Assembly: GCA_030626645.1 (NCBI GenBank)
Contig: DAOUTP010000019.1
Span: 1 to 15,666 of the forward strand
Reading direction: 5' to 3'
Length of the DNA: 15,666 nt
DNA from: Candidatus Cloacimonadota bacterium
GTDB taxonomy: Bacteria; Cloacimonadota; Cloacimonadia; Cloacimonadales; TCS61
Positions 1 through 7,517 of this stretch are shown here, piece after piece (positions within the stretch are counted from its first letter, which is position 1; each line of letters starts with the position of its first letter). A program made the translations under genes and the position numbers. The notes beneath the pieces are model-generated. The model did not search any database. It was not told the origin of the DNA and was given only the letters and a program-made list of their open reading frames with translations.

Positions 1-519
1 ATCGATCTCGGAGTGAATAAAGAATTCAATCTTGTAGAAGATATTGAAAAGATATTACATCAAGAATTCGCTGTTTTTGATTACAAATTATTTAAGCAGG
101 AATTGAATAAGGCAAAAGAAATTCTCTACATCGGAGATAATTCGGGAGAAGCAGTTTTAGATAAAATTCTGATCGAAGAACTCGGTAAACCGGTTATTTT
201 TGTAGTTCGGGAGATCCCGGTAATAAACGATGTTACATTCAAAGAAGCCAAGCGGATTGGAATTGATAAAATCGCAAAAGTCATTTCTTCCGGCACAATA
301 GCTCCCGGTACAGTTCTCGATTATTGTAATAATGAATTTTTAGAAATCTTCAAAAATGCTGATATGATCATCAGTAAAGGGCAGGGAAATTATGAAGGAT
401 TATCAGGCATAGACAGATCCATCTTTTTTCTATTGAAAGCGAAATGTCAGGTTATTGCCAATAATATTGGTGTAAAAGAAAATGATATAATTTTAAAAGG
501 AATGAAAAAAAATAAGTAA
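1..519 (+). CDS. DUF89/ARMT1-like damage-control phosphatase, C-terminal part (5' end outside window)
   Basis: The reading frame is open from base 1, so the true start lies left of the window. The GTG at 13 is internal. The 172 visible residues match the C-terminal catalytic half of the prokaryotic DUF89 family, metal-dependent phosphatases thought to clear damaged or excess phosphometabolites. Visible signatures are IDLGVN at the left edge, GDNSGE (visible residues 45-50, whose Asp-Asn pair binds the metal in the family), IND (75-77) and SKGQGNYE (125-132). The reading stops with TAA at 517-519, just as a hairpin begins. The substrate cannot be told from sequence. The fold assignment is strong; the physiological role is inferred from family knowledge only. 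Confidence 0.87.
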   Translation: MDLGVNKEFNLVEDIEKILHQEFAVFDYKLFKQELNKAKEILYIGDNSGEAVLDKILIEELGKPVIFVVREIPVINDVTFKEAKRIGIDKIAKVISSGTIAPGTVLDYCNNEFLEIFKNADMIISKGQGNYEGLSGIDRSIFFLLKAKCQVIANNIGVKENDIILKGMKKNK

Positions 520-559
520 CTAACAACAAAGAACTTTTCTTTGTTAGGTTTTGTTAGTT
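518..559 (+). terminator. Hairpin between DUF89 and transporter genes
   Basis: AACAAAGAA (525-533) and TTCTTTGTT (537-545) form a perfect 9-bp stem around a CTT loop. AACTAAC (518-524) can also pair with GTTAGTT (553-559), leaving a 7-base bulge at 546-552. There is no clean T run after the outer stem. It may act as a weak terminator, an mRNA-stabilising hairpin or an intergenic repeat. It overlaps the last two bases of the upstream stop codon. Confidence 0.5.
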
Positions 560-582
560 GCAAATTGTGAGGTTATGCAAAA

Positions 583-1611
583 ATGATAATATTAATTGAA
601 GTTCTAAAGCATGCATTAATGATCACAGGTTTTGTGTTTGTTATGATGCTCATCATTGAGTATATCAATGTTCAGACAAAAGGATTGTGGCATAATAATC
701 TTACTGAAAGTAGGTGGAAACAGTATTTTATTGCTGCTATTTTGGGAGCTATACCCGGATGCCTGGGTGCTTTTACCGCTGTAGCTTTATTCTCTCATCG
801 CATTATTTCTTTCGGAGCTGTAGTAACTGCTATGATAACAACCAGCGGAGATGAAGCTTTTGTGATGTTGGCAATGTTCCCGCAAAAAGCAATACTACTC
901 ATAGCTATTATGTTTGTAATTGGAATTATTGCCGGATTTATCACTGATAAACTTGACTCAAAGAAATATTTTGAAACAAAATTTTCCCATAATAAATTTC
1001 CACTACACGAAGAAGAAAAATGCGATTGTTTCCCGCATAAACATCTTTTTTCTAATTTTAAGAAAACATCTGCACCCCGAATATTGATTATTATCATTAT
1101 TGCTATCTTCTTATTGGGAACTATTTCCGGTGAGATTGGACCGCAAAATTGGAACTGGGTAAGAATAACTATAATATTTACATCCCTTTTTGCATTACTT
1201 ATCGTGATAACCGTCCCTGAACACTTTCTGGAAGAACATCTCTGGGAACATATTGTCAAAGTTCATATTCCAAAGATTTTACTATGGACTTTGGGGACAT
1301 TACTCATAGTTCATTTTCTACTTCAGTTTATTGATATAAATAGCTGGATAGCTAGTAATATGTTCATTGTTTTAGCAGTAGCACTCTTGATCGGAATAAT
1401 TCCCGAGTCGGGACCACACCTTGTTTTCGTTACTTTGTTTGCAGCGGGAACAATCCCATTTAGCATTTTATTAGCAAGCTCGATTGTACAAGATGGACAC
1501 GGTATGCTTCCATTGCTGGCAGAATCTAAAAAAGGATTTATCTCCGTGAAAGCAGTTAATCTTGTTTTTGGAGCAATCGTGGGAATAATAGGCTTATTGA
1601 CAGGATTTTGA
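583..1611 (+). CDS. Putative ten-TM manganese/heavy-metal exporter (ArsP_2-type family)
   Basis: This 342-residue integral membrane protein resembles the family annotated as putative manganese transporter or 10TM heavy-metal exporter (PF11449-like). It likely moves a divalent metal across the inner membrane. Conserved-looking motifs are TTSGDEAF (86-93), PESGPH (274-279) and QDGHGMLP (303-310), all within or next to hydrophobic segments. About ten segments are visible, with the first at roughly 6-28. Between segments lies a polar loop (128-160) rich in metal-ligand residues: H136, H142, C147, C149, H152 and H154. The ATG at 583 is preceded by GAGG at 569-572. The next two genes follow on the same strand. 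No manganese riboswitch fits in the 63-base upstream gap. The family call is good; metal specificity is unproven. Confidence 0.8.
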   Translation: MIILIEVLKHALMITGFVFVMMLIIEYINVQTKGLWHNNLTESRWKQYFIAAILGAIPGCLGAFTAVALFSHRIISFGAVVTAMITTSGDEAFVMLAMFPQKAILLIAIMFVIGIIAGFITDKLDSKKYFETKFSHNKFPLHEEEKCDCFPHKHLFSNFKKTSAPRILIIIIIAIFLLGTISGEIGPQNWNWVRITIIFTSLFALLIVITVPEHFLEEHLWEHIVKVHIPKILLWTLGTLLIVHFLLQFIDINSWIASNMFIVLAVALLIGIIPESGPHLVFVTLFAAGTIPFSILLASSIVQDGHGMLPLLAESKKGFISVKAVNLVFGAIVGIIGLLTGF

Positions 1612-1626
1612 TCTCCGAGAATTATG

Positions 1627-1642
1627 GATTTTAAAGAAAATC
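1627..1642 (+). other. Small intergenic hairpin
   Basis: GATTTT (1627-1632) and AAAATC (1637-1642) form a 6-bp stem with an AAAG loop, in the 96-base gap between the transporter and the next gene. AGAAT (1619-1623) and ATTCT (1649-1653) could extend it with an internal loop. There is no T tract, so it is unlikely to be a strong terminator. It may mark a processing site or be chance in AT-rich DNA. Confidence 0.3.
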
Positions 1643-1707
1643 TCGTTCATTCTGAAAATTTATTCTGACATTGAGACGTAATGAATATAAATTAATTGGA
1701 GAAAACT

Positions 1708-2142
1708 ATGGAATTCAAGAAGTATCCAGAAAGAGAGTTCACAAGCATTTTCACTATACCATTTATTTGGGGAATGTTTATCTTTTTTATAATTTTTGAT
1801 ATTACCTTGGAAATTTATCATCAGATATGTTTCAGATTGTTTAAATTACCACTTGTAGATAGAAAAAAATATATAAAGATCGATAGGCATAAGCTGAATT
1901 ATTTATCATTCCCTGATAAACTAAGATGTTCGTATTGTGGTTATGCAAACGGTGTATTAGCTTATGCGGTTAAGATTACAGGCGATACGGAAGAATATTG
2001 GTGTGCTATAAAACATGAGAAAGATGATGATTTTGTAGAACCTGCTCATCAACGAGATTTTGTTGAATTTGGAGATGAAACAGAATTTTTGAATAGATTC
2101 AAGAGTGAAAAAAAAGTAAATAAGAAAAATCCAGGTCGTTAA
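1708..2142 (+). CDS. Conserved small membrane-anchored CxxC protein, function unknown
   Basis: The start is set at the ATG at 1708 because GGAG (1698-1701) sits six bases upstream. The in-frame TTG at 1696 overlaps this ribosome binding site and is unlikely. The 144-residue product has one transmembrane segment (about 12-34) and then a soluble domain. That domain carries CSYC (74-77), the motif YANG (79-82), and EYWCAIKH (96-103) with a third Cys at 99. The CxYC-YANG-YWC-IKH pattern resembles an uncharacterised conserved bacterial family, from memory rather than a search. The cysteines could bind zinc or haem or form a redox pair. The basic, Lys-rich C-terminus has no recognised motif. It is probably co-transcribed with the metal exporter and the MFS gene 21 bases downstream. 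Confidence 0.75.
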   Translation: MEFKKYPEREFTSIFTIPFIWGMFIFFIIFDITLEIYHQICFRLFKLPLVDRKKYIKIDRHKLNYLSFPDKLRCSYCGYANGVLAYAVKITGDTEEYWCAIKHEKDDDFVEPAHQRDFVEFGDETEFLNRFKSEKKVNKKNPGR

Positions 2143-2163
2143 GATTATCAAGGAATTATTTAA

Positions 2164-3324
2164 ATGAAAAACAAGAAGAAATTTCAGTTTGGAAATGTGT
2201 TAACGGTCTCTTTTGCTCATCTCTCTCACGATATCTATTCCGCTTTTTTAGCTCCGCTTCTTCCCCTCCTCATTTCAAAGCTGGGTATTTCACTTTCTAT
2301 GGCAGGACTTCTGGATGTTGCTAGAAAACTACCTTCACTTTTTAATCCATTTATTGGATTAATTGCAGATCGTGTTTGTGTGCGTTATTTTATTATTGTA
2401 ACACCGGCAATTACCGGAATCGCCATGAGTTTATTGGGTGCTGCTCCAAGTTATCCCATTCTGTTAATTTTATTGTTTATTGCAGGGATCAGTAATACAC
2501 TTTTCCATGTTCCATCACCCGTGATGATAAAACATGTTTCAGCAGATCAGACAGGTAAAGGAATGAGCTATTACATGCTGGGTGGAGAAATGGCACGAAC
2601 CTTGGGACCTCTTCTAATTACAGCAGCAATTTCATGGTGGGGTTTGGAAGGATCATGGCGCGTGATGCCATTAGGAATTGTCGCCTCAATTATTCTTTAC
2701 ATAAAATTAAGAAATGTCAGCATTAATAAAGATTTCCAGAAAAAGAAAAAAGAGATTGGAGCAAGAGAAACATTTAAAAAACTCATTCCATTCTTTATAA
2801 TAATTTCAGGAATCACTATTTTTCGGGCAGCTATGAAATTAGCACTTACACTCTATCTTCCTACCTTTCTAACCACTCAGGGAAGCAGTTTATGGCTGGC
2901 TGGAATATCACTGGCAATATTACAGTTTTCAGGAGCGATCGGAACCTTTTTTGCCGGTCCCATCTCAGACAAATTCGGTAGAAAAAATACGCTGCTTATC
3001 ACTTCAATAATCAATCCAATCTTAATGTGGATCTTTATTTCTGTAAATGGTAGTTTCATGATCCCGCTGCTTATTGTGATGGGATTTTTTCTTTTTGCTT
3101 CCGGTCCGGTTTTGCTGGCACTTGTACAGGACACCGATTCTGATCATCCTTCTTTTGTGAATGGAATTTATATGACAATAAGTTTTGGAGTTAGTTCTCT
3201 TATGGTATTATTGATCGGATTTTTAGGTGATAGCTTTGGATTGATAATAACTTATAAATTCTGTGCTATCATTTCTATCGCATCAATACCATTTATATTA
3301 ATGTTAAAAAATAAGCAAGCATAA
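2164..3324 (+). CDS. MFS transporter, Fsr (fosmidomycin-resistance)-like
   Basis: This 386-residue protein has about twelve hydrophobic segments in two halves, split by a basic, Lys-rich central loop (181-207). MFS motif A appears in degenerate form as GLIADR (65-70) and in good form as GPISDKFGRK (265-274). The N-terminal AHLSHDIYSAFLAPLLPLL and FHVPSP...LGGEMARTLGPL (114-150) resemble Fsr-type exporters and related sugar/drug MFS proteins. The ATG at 2164 follows AAGGA (2150-2154) with a nine-base spacer. It ends the first gene block and is followed by an intrinsic terminator. The substrate is unknown. The Fsr likeness is notable because two MEP-pathway genes lie downstream, but the terminator separates the units and the link may be coincidence. 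Confidence 0.8.
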   Translation: MKNKKKFQFGNVLTVSFAHLSHDIYSAFLAPLLPLLISKLGISLSMAGLLDVARKLPSLFNPFIGLIADRVCVRYFIIVTPAITGIAMSLLGAAPSYPILLILLFIAGISNTLFHVPSPVMIKHVSADQTGKGMSYYMLGGEMARTLGPLLITAAISWWGLEGSWRVMPLGIVASIILYIKLRNVSINKDFQKKKKEIGARETFKKLIPFFIIISGITIFRAAMKLALTLYLPTFLTTQGSSLWLAGISLAILQFSGAIGTFFAGPISDKFGRKNTLLITSIINPILMWIFISVNGSFMIPLLIVMGFFLFASGPVLLALVQDTDSDHPSFVNGIYMTISFGVSSLMVLLIGFLGDSFGLIITYKFCAIISIASIPFILMLKNKQA

Positions 3325-3350
3325 CAATTAGATTATCATACTGATAAATC

Positions 3351-3365
3351 AACCTTAAAAAGGTT
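3351..3365 (+). other. Short hairpin upstream of terminator
   Basis: AACCTT and AAGGTT form a 6-bp stem with an AAA loop, 16 bases before the intrinsic terminator after the MFS gene. It could help stabilise the transcript 3' end. No independent role can be shown. Confidence 0.35.
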
Positions 3366-3380
3366 AAGCCTGAAGGAAAT

Positions 3381-3410
3381 CTGAAAGAGACCCTTTCAGG
3401 GTTTTTCTAT
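3381..3410 (+). terminator. Intrinsic terminator after the MFS gene
   Basis: CTGAAAG (3381-3387) and CTTTCAG (3393-3399) form a 7-bp stem with a five-base AGACC loop, followed by GG and a T run at 3402-3406. This is a standard rho-independent layout. CCTGAA at 3369-3374 could pair with the same 3' arm as an alternative stem. Confidence 0.75.
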
Positions 3411-3424
3411 TCTCTTACTTTTTC

Positions 3425-3450
3425 TTGACCTGCATATTTGAACTTATTCT
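3425..3450 (+). promoter_or_regulatory. Candidate promoter for the ispD operon
   Basis: TTGACC at 3425-3430 matches a -35 box in five of six positions. No -10 box fits well: TATTCT (3445-3450) is only 14 bases away. A promoter is expected here because a terminator lies just upstream and a four-gene unit starts at 3469. The exact elements are uncertain. Confidence 0.25.
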
Positions 3451-3468
3451 CTGGTCATCGGAGATAAT

Positions 3469-4167
3469 ATGAAAAACATCGCAATAATCACCGCTGGTGG
3501 TAGCGGACAAAGAATAGAGAATGTTAAGAAGAAACAGTTCATTGAAATAATGAATCGCCCTCTTCTATTCTGGACAATAGATAAATTTGCGGGTCATCCT
3601 CAAATTAACCAAATATTTATAACTCTACCTCAAGATGATATTGAAACGTATAAAACAGTTATTGAAAAAGAATACAAAGATTTTGCCATCTCAATCATTG
3701 CAGGAGGAAAGCAGCGTCAGGACTCAGTTTACAATGCACTTGCCCTCTGTCCCAAAGATACTGATCTTGTCTTGATTCACGATGGTGTCCGACCTTTTAT
3801 TTCACGAAGGTGTATCTCTAATCTGATAAAAAAAGCACAGCAGAAGAAAGCTGTAATTCCTATTAGTAAAGTAAAAAACACAATTAAAAAGATCAAACAA
3901 GATAAAGTATTAACAACCATGCCAAGAGAAGATCTTGTTAATGCATTTACTCCACAGGTATTCCAATATAAATTAATTAAACAGTGCCATGAAGAAGCAA
4001 AAAATACTGGTTTATATTGCACCGATGATGCAGCTTTACTTGAATATTTTGGACATACTGTTTATACTTTGGAATGTTCTTCGCATAATTTCAAGGTCAC
4101 AGATCCATTCGACTTAGAAATTGCTAAATTTATATTAGTAAATAACATTATCAAAGAAGAAAAATAA
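3469..4167 (+). CDS. ispD: 2-C-methyl-D-erythritol 4-phosphate cytidylyltransferase
   Basis: IspD transfers CMP from CTP onto MEP, the third step of the MEP isoprenoid pathway, in the cytosol. The 232-residue length is normal for the family. The nucleotide-binding loop TAGGSGQR (8-15) and K22 of KKQF match the CTP site. HDGVRPF (104-110) is the usual HDxxRPF motif. R153 in MPREDLVNAFTPQVF and K209 in NFKVTDPFDL align with the MEP-binding Arg and Lys of the E. coli enzyme. TDDAAL (185-190) is also typical. The ATG at 3469 follows GGAG (3460-3463) by five bases. It heads a unit with a GlmS-like gene, ispF and a U32 gene. IspE is not in the window. Confidence 0.95.
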   Translation: MKNIAIITAGGSGQRIENVKKKQFIEIMNRPLLFWTIDKFAGHPQINQIFITLPQDDIETYKTVIEKEYKDFAISIIAGGKQRQDSVYNALALCPKDTDLVLIHDGVRPFISRRCISNLIKKAQQKKAVIPISKVKNTIKKIKQDKVLTTMPREDLVNAFTPQVFQYKLIKQCHEEAKNTGLYCTDDAALLEYFGHTVYTLECSSHNFKVTDPFDLEIAKFILVNNIIKEEK

Positions 4168-4168
4168 A

Positions 4169-4265
4169 TTGGACAAGATAAACAGGATTGACAAGAAAAA
4201 AACTTGTAAAAATTGAGTGGAAGAAGGATAAATATAATCTGGTAGATCATGTTGATCCCGTCTAA
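4169..4265. repeat. Imperfect inverted-repeat element between ispD and the GlmS-like gene
   Basis: Bases 4169-4188 and the reverse complement of 4246-4265 match at 15 of 20 positions (TTrGACrrGATmAACAkGAT). The arms bracket about 57 AT-rich bases, including a small ACAAG/CTTGT hairpin at 4191-4207. The element fills most of the 119-base gap. It resembles the short, dispersed GATAAACAGGATTGACA-type intergenic repeats I recall from related genomes, but copy number cannot be judged from one window. It may fold in the transcript and affect expression of the downstream gene. Confidence 0.5.
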
Positions 4266-4286
4266 GAAATAATTAGGAGAAGATAA

Positions 4287-7004
4287 ATGAAAATGAACAG
4301 ATTGCAAGATCTGAAAATAATAATTAAAATTCCTGTTTTTGGAATTGGTTGTGGAGTATTGGGTTTAAGTATGTTCAAAACAACAATCAAGCTTGGAGAA
4401 TATGCATCAACTCTATTGAAGGCACTTGAATACCGTGGTTATGATTCAACCGGCGCAGTTTTCCAAAAAGACAAAATGAAAGTAACATTACTCAAAGATG
4501 TCGGAGCACCCAGCACTTTAGTAAAAACTTTAGGGATTGAGAAAGAAAGTGGAAAAATATTTTGTGGGCAAGTGCGCTGGGCAACTTTTGGAAGTGTAAC
4601 CAAAAAAAATGCCCAACCCCATGTTGTTAAGTGCAAGAAATTTATTTATGGAGCTCATAATGGAAATATAACGAATACTCGTGAACTTAAGAATTTCTTA
4701 CTTTCAGAAGGGCATAATGTTGTTTCCGATAATGATGGAGAAATGCTTGTTCATATTGTTGAGCATTATTTTGATAATGAATTAGCAAAATTGAAAACTG
4801 AGGAACAAACTAAAGCTAAATATCGTCGGAAATGTATGAGAAAAAGTATTATTCAGGCAGCCAAAAAAATGGTTGGTTCCTATGCTGCGATTATTGTAGA
4901 TCCTTTTACAGAAACTAGTTACGCAATAAAAGCCGGAAGTAGTTTATACTTCGGTATAGGGGAAGTAGATAATAATAAATTTGGATTAGCTTCCTCCGAT
5001 CTTACTGCAATCCTTAAATTCACAAAAATGCTAATAAACATTCGAGAAGGTGAATGTGTCGAATTCCAAAATGATAACTACAGCATATTCGCATTCAAGC
5101 ATCTCAAAGTTAAACGTGCTGGGCAGGATGATCTCAGTTATGAACCTGGCGACACAATCTCAAAAGTAGCTGTCCGTTCCAAATTAAGAGCGGAGGATAC
5201 AGAACTTTTACCATCATTTGAATATTTCATGGAACAAGAGATCTATGCTGAAACCGAATCCTCGGGTAAACTTATCAAACTTTTTAAAGGAGGCTCTAAT
5301 ACAGGCAGAAGAATGCTTGATCTGCTTAAGAAAGAAGAAATTCTCGTTGAAAAGGAAAAACTACATAAAGAAATAACTATAATTGATGATTTTGAGAAAC
5401 AGAAGAAAATATTCTCAAATTTTGCTGAATCTAAAATTGCTGAAGATTTTTATAATAAAGTAAAACAAAATTATACTGCAATTTATAATGAATTGGTAAA
5501 AGAGAATTTTAAGAAAAAATACTTTTTCTCCAGTGATATGAATTTATTTTTAGAATTAATGAATTCGGAATTTAATAAAAAACGGCTTCTTCTAGCTAAA
5601 GCGCTGGATTCAATCTCTGAAATGATTGACGTTAACGAATTTAATGAAAGTGTTATGCATTTTCTAACCATTATTGAAAATACAAACAAAAAAAATCGCA
5701 ATATCTATACGATAGCCTGCGGAACTTCTTATCATGCCACTTTAGTTGCAGCACTATTCTTCAATGAAATTGCAAACATCGAGCTCATTCCGATTCTACC
5801 TGGAAATTTCAGAGGTCAGTATTCAAAAAGCCTTCAGAATAATGATGTGATAATTGGAGTATCACAAAGTGGTGAAACTAAAGATCTTGTTGATATCTTT
5901 AATGATATTGAACGTTCTGATCTGGATATTAAGAAAGTTGTTTTGGTGAATAATATGAATTCAACCCTGGGTCAGGAGAAAAGTGATGTTTCTATTCCCA
6001 TCTCATGTGGTCCAGAGATTGCAGTTCCAGCAACAAAGAGTTTCATAAATCAAATTACTTTATTTTATTATCTCGCTGTTAAAGTTGCTGAGATGAAGTT
6101 GAACAACATAGAGAACAAAAGCTCCTCTGAATATCACAAATTGAGGAAGATAGTTGATTTCCGTTGGAGTTCAATTGAGAATATACCGCAATTGATCCAG
6201 GAAACCATCCAAACAACGAAAGAGCAAATTGAGTTTGTAGCTGGAAAAATTTATATGGAACCTTCGATGCATATTCTGGCAACTAAGATAACCGGAGTAG
6301 CCAAAGAAGGTGCGCTTAAAATTCGGGAGACTGTACTTAATCACACTGAAGGCGGAGAAGCTTCCGAGTTTAAACACGGTCCTAATACAATATTAGGGAA
6401 GAATACTGTTTTTGGAATAAAAAATATTAAGGCAATTGTAAAACATTATAATAATCTCATTAAAGAGATGGAAGAATTTGCTGAAAAAAGAAATATCTCA
6501 TATGATGAGCGAAGAAAGATCACGCTTGCCATAAGTAATTATGTTTTCTCAAGATCTTATCCCTTCAATCTTTCACAAAAAGCATTAAAACTTTTCAAGG
6601 AGATCATTGAGGATTATGATTTCTTTGAACATGCTTATCGGAACTACCCGCTTATTTATGTAACGGGACCAGATGAAAGAGATGTAAATTTAACAATCTC
6701 ACAGATTAATACTCACAAGATTCGTGGTGGTGATACATTTATTATTGCAGAGGAGAATGATAAATTATTAGAAAACGCCCATATGAATCCGCATGATGAA
6801 GGGTATTACGGTTGGGGATATATTATTCTACCCAGAACAGGTGATTCATTGATGACAACTTTCTCTTCTACTATAGTTCTTCAATTGTTAGCATTGAAAA
6901 TGAGTATCAAAAAAATGGGATATCTGGATAGATTGTGTATCAAAGATCATGGTGTTCATCCTGATGTGCCGAAGAATGTTTCGAAATCAATAACTGTTGA
7001 TTAA
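4287..7004 (+). CDS. GlmS-like glutamine-fructose-6-phosphate aminotransferase with N-terminal extension and insertions
   Basis: GlmS converts fructose-6-phosphate and glutamine to glucosamine-6-phosphate, the entry to UDP-GlcNAc. At 905 residues this protein is about 300 longer than E. coli GlmS. An Ntn-type glutaminase domain comes first: CGVLG with C22, RWATFG (97-102; normally RWATHG), HNGN (124-127) and SDNDGE (147-152). Two SIS domains follow: ACGTSY (477-482), SQSGE (526-530), EIAVPATKSF (577-586), then EGALKIRE (674-681), HGP (697-699) and C-terminal SKSITVD. E681, H697 and K900 match the isomerase residues E488, H504 and K603 of E. coli. Insertions lie at about 325-470 and 712-790. 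The ATG at 4287 has AGGAG at 4275-4279, so the 21 residues before C22 look real, as a probable cleaved propeptide. The isomerase site is complete. An alternative is a related SIS-domain aminotransferase or deglycase. Confidence 0.85.
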   Translation: MKMNRLQDLKIIIKIPVFGIGCGVLGLSMFKTTIKLGEYASTLLKALEYRGYDSTGAVFQKDKMKVTLLKDVGAPSTLVKTLGIEKESGKIFCGQVRWATFGSVTKKNAQPHVVKCKKFIYGAHNGNITNTRELKNFLLSEGHNVVSDNDGEMLVHIVEHYFDNELAKLKTEEQTKAKYRRKCMRKSIIQAAKKMVGSYAAIIVDPFTETSYAIKAGSSLYFGIGEVDNNKFGLASSDLTAILKFTKMLINIREGECVEFQNDNYSIFAFKHLKVKRAGQDDLSYEPGDTISKVAVRSKLRAEDTELLPSFEYFMEQEIYAETESSGKLIKLFKGGSNTGRRMLDLLKKEEILVEKEKLHKEITIIDDFEKQKKIFSNFAESKIAEDFYNKVKQNYTAIYNELVKENFKKKYFFSSDMNLFLELMNSEFNKKRLLLAKALDSISEMIDVNEFNESVMHFLTIIENTNKKNRNIYTIACGTSYHATLVAALFFNEIANIELIPILPGNFRGQYSKSLQNNDVIIGVSQSGETKDLVDIFNDIERSDLDIKKVVLVNNMNSTLGQEKSDVSIPISCGPEIAVPATKSFINQITLFYYLAVKVAEMKLNNIENKSSSEYHKLRKIVDFRWSSIENIPQLIQETIQTTKEQIEFVAGKIYMEPSMHILATKITGVAKEGALKIRETVLNHTEGGEASEFKHGPNTILGKNTVFGIKNIKAIVKHYNNLIKEMEEFAEKRNISYDERRKITLAISNYVFSRSYPFNLSQKALKLFKEIIEDYDFFEHAYRNYPLIYVTGPDERDVNLTISQINTHKIRGGDTFIIAEENDKLLENAHMNPHDEGYYGWGYIILPRTGDSLMTTFSSTIVLQLLALKMSIKKMGYLDRLCIKDHGVHPDVPKNVSKSITVD

Positions 7005-7043
7005 AAGTAAGTTGGATAACTAGTTGGAAATGGAGTGTTAATA

Positions 7044-7517
7044 ATGAGAATTGGATTTGGCTATGATGTTCATAAATTGGTAGAAAATCGAAAACTTATA
7101 TTAGGGGGAGTGAATATTCCCTTTGAAAAAGGATTACTTGGTCACTCAGATGCAGATGTTCTCATTCATGCGGTTATTGATGCTATTTTAGGTGCACTTG
7201 CTAAAGGTGATATCGGAGTGCTTTTCCCTGACGCAGATGAGAAGTACAAAGATATCGATAGTAGAATATTACTTAGAAAAATTTATGAAATAATGCAGGA
7301 TTCAGGTTATGAAATTGGAAATCTGGATACAACGATATGTGCTCAGCAACCAAAATTACAAAGCTATATCCATCAAATGAGAGAGAATCTTGCCTCCGAT
7401 ATGCAAACTGATATTTCCAACATCTCCATTAAGGCAACTACTGAAGAAGGGATAGGATTTATCGGCGAGGGCAAAGGTATCAGTGCAACATCTGTTGTTC
7501 TTATTATTAAAATATGA
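7044..7517 (+). CDS. ispF: 2-C-methyl-D-erythritol 2,4-cyclodiphosphate synthase
   Basis: IspF cyclises CDP-ME 2-phosphate to MEcPP, the fifth MEP step, as a zinc-dependent trimer. The start is placed at the ATG at 7044, giving the standard MRIGFGYDVH N-terminus and 157 residues. GGAG at 7032-7035 is eight bases upstream, and the in-frame GTG at 7035 overlaps it. D8, H10 and H42 (in GHSDADVL) are the metal ligands. The C-terminal KATTEEGIGFIGEGKGI (130-146) matches the family signature, with E135 in the position of the conserved Glu. It lies 39 bases after the GlmS-like gene, and its TGA overlaps the next ATG by four bases (ATGA at 7514-7517). Confidence 0.96.
   Translation: MRIGFGYDVHKLVENRKLILGGVNIPFEKGLLGHSDADVLIHAVIDAILGALAKGDIGVLFPDADEKYKDIDSRILLRKIYEIMQDSGYEIGNLDTTICAQQPKLQSYIHQMRENLASDMQTDISNISIKATTEEGIGFIGEGKGISATSVVLIIKI

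Noticed and set aside
520..582. Manganese riboswitch upstream of the exporter
   Set aside because: The gap is only 63 bases and is mostly a simple AT-rich hairpin; the conserved yybP-ykoY core is not present.
1696..1707. TTG start giving four extra residues for the CxxC protein
   Set aside because: The TTG overlaps the GGAG ribosome binding site of the ATG at 1708, which has proper spacing.
4191..4207. ACAAG/CTTGT hairpin as a terminator after ispD
   Set aside because: The stem is only 5 bp with no T tract, and the downstream genes look co-transcribed.
7035..7043. GTG start giving three extra residues for IspF
   Set aside because: It overlaps the GGAG site, and the ATG at 7044 gives the standard MRIGFGYDVH N-terminus.
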